Shown here one piece after another: positions 63,093-64,000 of a stretch of 64,000 nt of DNA (positions within the stretch are counted from its first letter, which is position 1; every line of letters starts with the position of its first letter). The stretch is from Candidatus Saccharimonadota bacterium (GTDB taxonomy: Bacteria; Patescibacteriota; Saccharimonadia; Saccharimonadales; Saccharimonadaceae). The stretch covers positions 1 to 64,000 of the forward strand of contig JAGCVL010000003.1 of NCBI GenBank assembly GCA_017962365.1, read 5' to 3'. The position numbers were made by a program, and so were the translations under genes. The notes under the pieces are model-generated. The model was not told where the DNA came from. It saw only the letters and a list, made by a program, of their open reading frames with translations, and did not search any database.

Positions 63093-64000
63093 ATGAGTGT
63101 TTCTGAACTCAAGAAAAAAATATACTTTAATGTGGCAGCATATTTTCGGTATTTTGCTAGGCGCGTACTAAAAAGGTGGCAACCGCGAGTGATTGCGGTG
63201 ACCGGTTCGGCGGGGAAGACCACGATGATGACAATGCTAGAGCATGAAATCGGTAAAAAGGCCCGGTTTTCACATGACGCAAATTCGGCTTTTGGGATAC
63301 CGTTTGATATTTTGGGGCTTCACGGAGTGAAAGGATCCAAGCTGAAGTGGGCGTGGCTTTTTGTTGCGGCGCCATTTTCGGGGCTTTTCCGTCGTCCAAG
63401 GCAAAAGCTCTATGTCGTGGAGATTGACGGCGAGAGGCCACACGAGGCGGAGTTTTTGGCCGAATGGCTAAAACCAGAGGTAACGATTTGGGTGTCAATC
63501 GGTCTTTCGCATGCGGTACAGTTTGAGAAGGTAGTAGAGGAAGGTAAATTTAACAGCGTATCGGAGGCGATTACCGCAGAATTTGCCAATTTGCCAACCA
63601 ACACGAGCAAGCGCGTATATATCGACGCGGATTCAAAGCTGATGGTGGAGGCTACTCAGGGAATCAAGGCCAAGGTGATACCAATTAAAAAATCTTTGAT
63701 GAAAAAGTACGTAGTTTATCCGGATTCGACCGATTTTACCTATGGGGATACGACCTATCACTTTGATACGCCGCAGCCGAAAGATGTAGCATTTAATCTG
63801 TTTGTACTTAGTGACTTGCTAAAATATCTGAAGATACCATTTAATCCGGATTTTTCTGGGCTCAAGGTGGCGCCAGGAAGAAGCTCGTATTTTGAGGGCA
63901 AGAAGGGGATACAGATTGTGGATTGTAGTTACAACGCACACATGATTTCAATGGCGTCGACGCTCGATATGGTAAAGCGGATGCACGCGGAGAGAAAATG
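63093..64000 (+). CDS. Mur ligase family protein (MurF-like), 3' truncated by the window end
   Basis: At least 302 residues, still open at the window edge. N-terminus MSVSELKKKI with a short amphipathic/hydrophobic helix, then the ATP site AVTGSAGKTTMMTMLEHEI (residues ~37-55) and the central region with VVEIDGERPHEAEFLAEWLKP and SIGLSHAVQFEKV. This order fits UDP-MurNAc-tripeptide D-Ala-D-Ala ligase-like proteins, and the substrate loop cannot be judged yet. TATAAT 7 nt before the ATG; leaderless. Confidence 0.75.
   Translation, partial: MSVSELKKKIYFNVAAYFRYFARRVLKRWQPRVIAVTGSAGKTTMMTMLEHEIGKKARFSHDANSAFGIPFDILGLHGVKGSKLKWAWLFVAAPFSGLFRRPRQKLYVVEIDGERPHEAEFLAEWLKPEVTIWVSIGLSHAVQFEKVVEEGKFNSVSEAITAEFANLPTNTSKRVYIDADSKLMVEATQGIKAKVIPIKKSLMKKYVVYPDSTDFTYGDTTYHFDTPQPKDVAFNLFVLSDLLKYLKIPFNPDFSGLKVAPGRSSYFEGKKGIQIVDCSYNAHMISMASTLDMVKRMHAERK

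Overview
The window looks like the chromosome of a Patescibacteria/CPR bacterium, most likely Candidatus Saccharibacteria (TM7). This is inferred from gene content and architecture, not from a 16S gene. The signs are tight gene packing with many start/stop overlaps, compact versions of universal proteins (UvrC without its C-terminal region, a 408-residue ProRS, LigA without zinc-finger cysteines), many TATAAT boxes only 6-10 nt before the start codon (apparently leaderless mRNAs), GatCAB, a phosphoketolase next to a partial pentose/lower-glycolytic gene set, and TGA used as a normal stop.

Layout. 1-2100: the 3' part of a secreted InlB-repeat protein and two unknown genes. 2.2-11.5 kb: cysteine desulfurase and an IscU-like scaffold, an FAD oxidoreductase, trigger factor, rpsL-rpsG, then an overlapping gap-rpiB-rpe-pfkB-LOG operon. 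11.6-21.4 kb: eno (minus), short uvrC, secG, an OppA-like lipid-anchored or membrane-anchored binding protein, an unknown gene, tRNA-Gly(GCC), lemA-htpX, a membrane protein and ligA.

21.4-31.0 kb is a 9.57-kb integrated mobile element between ligA and tRNA-Leu(GAG). It is bounded by a 10-bp direct repeat that is the 3' end of the tRNA gene. It carries three small proteins, a protein with nine zinc-ribbon repeats and an embedded nuclease, an HNH protein, an unknown protein, 11-bp tandem repeats, a pseudoknot-like leader, a small protein, a primase/helicase, an attenuator-like leader and a large serine recombinase. The repeat supplies the last codons of both ligA and the recombinase, so integration and excision change both C-termini.

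31.2-64 kb: two secreted, membrane-anchored surface proteins, rpmE, rpsB-tsf-frr-uppS-rseP-CPBP protease, proS, greA, lysS, a CmpB-like membrane protein, uvrB, phosphoketolase, a PIN-TRAM protein, divergent PBP1A and murJ, gatC-gatA-(HEPN-like)-gatB, an unknown gene, fusA, two paralogous unknown genes, tuf, rpsJ, a GDP-mannose pyrophosphorylase-like gene and the start of a Mur-ligase-family gene.

How they work together: RpiB, Rpe, phosphoketolase, Gap and Eno outline a route from pentose phosphate to glyceraldehyde-3-P plus acetyl-P and on through lower glycolysis. MurJ, PBP1A, UppS and the Mur ligase give peptidoglycan assembly; the rest is mostly translation and repair. The most unusual signals are the mobile element and its C-terminus exchange, a family of about 80-bp palindromes found once between genes and once in frame inside the phosphoketolase gene (with a third, different palindrome inside gatA), and a perfect 20-bp palindromic divergent promoter between PBP1A and murJ.
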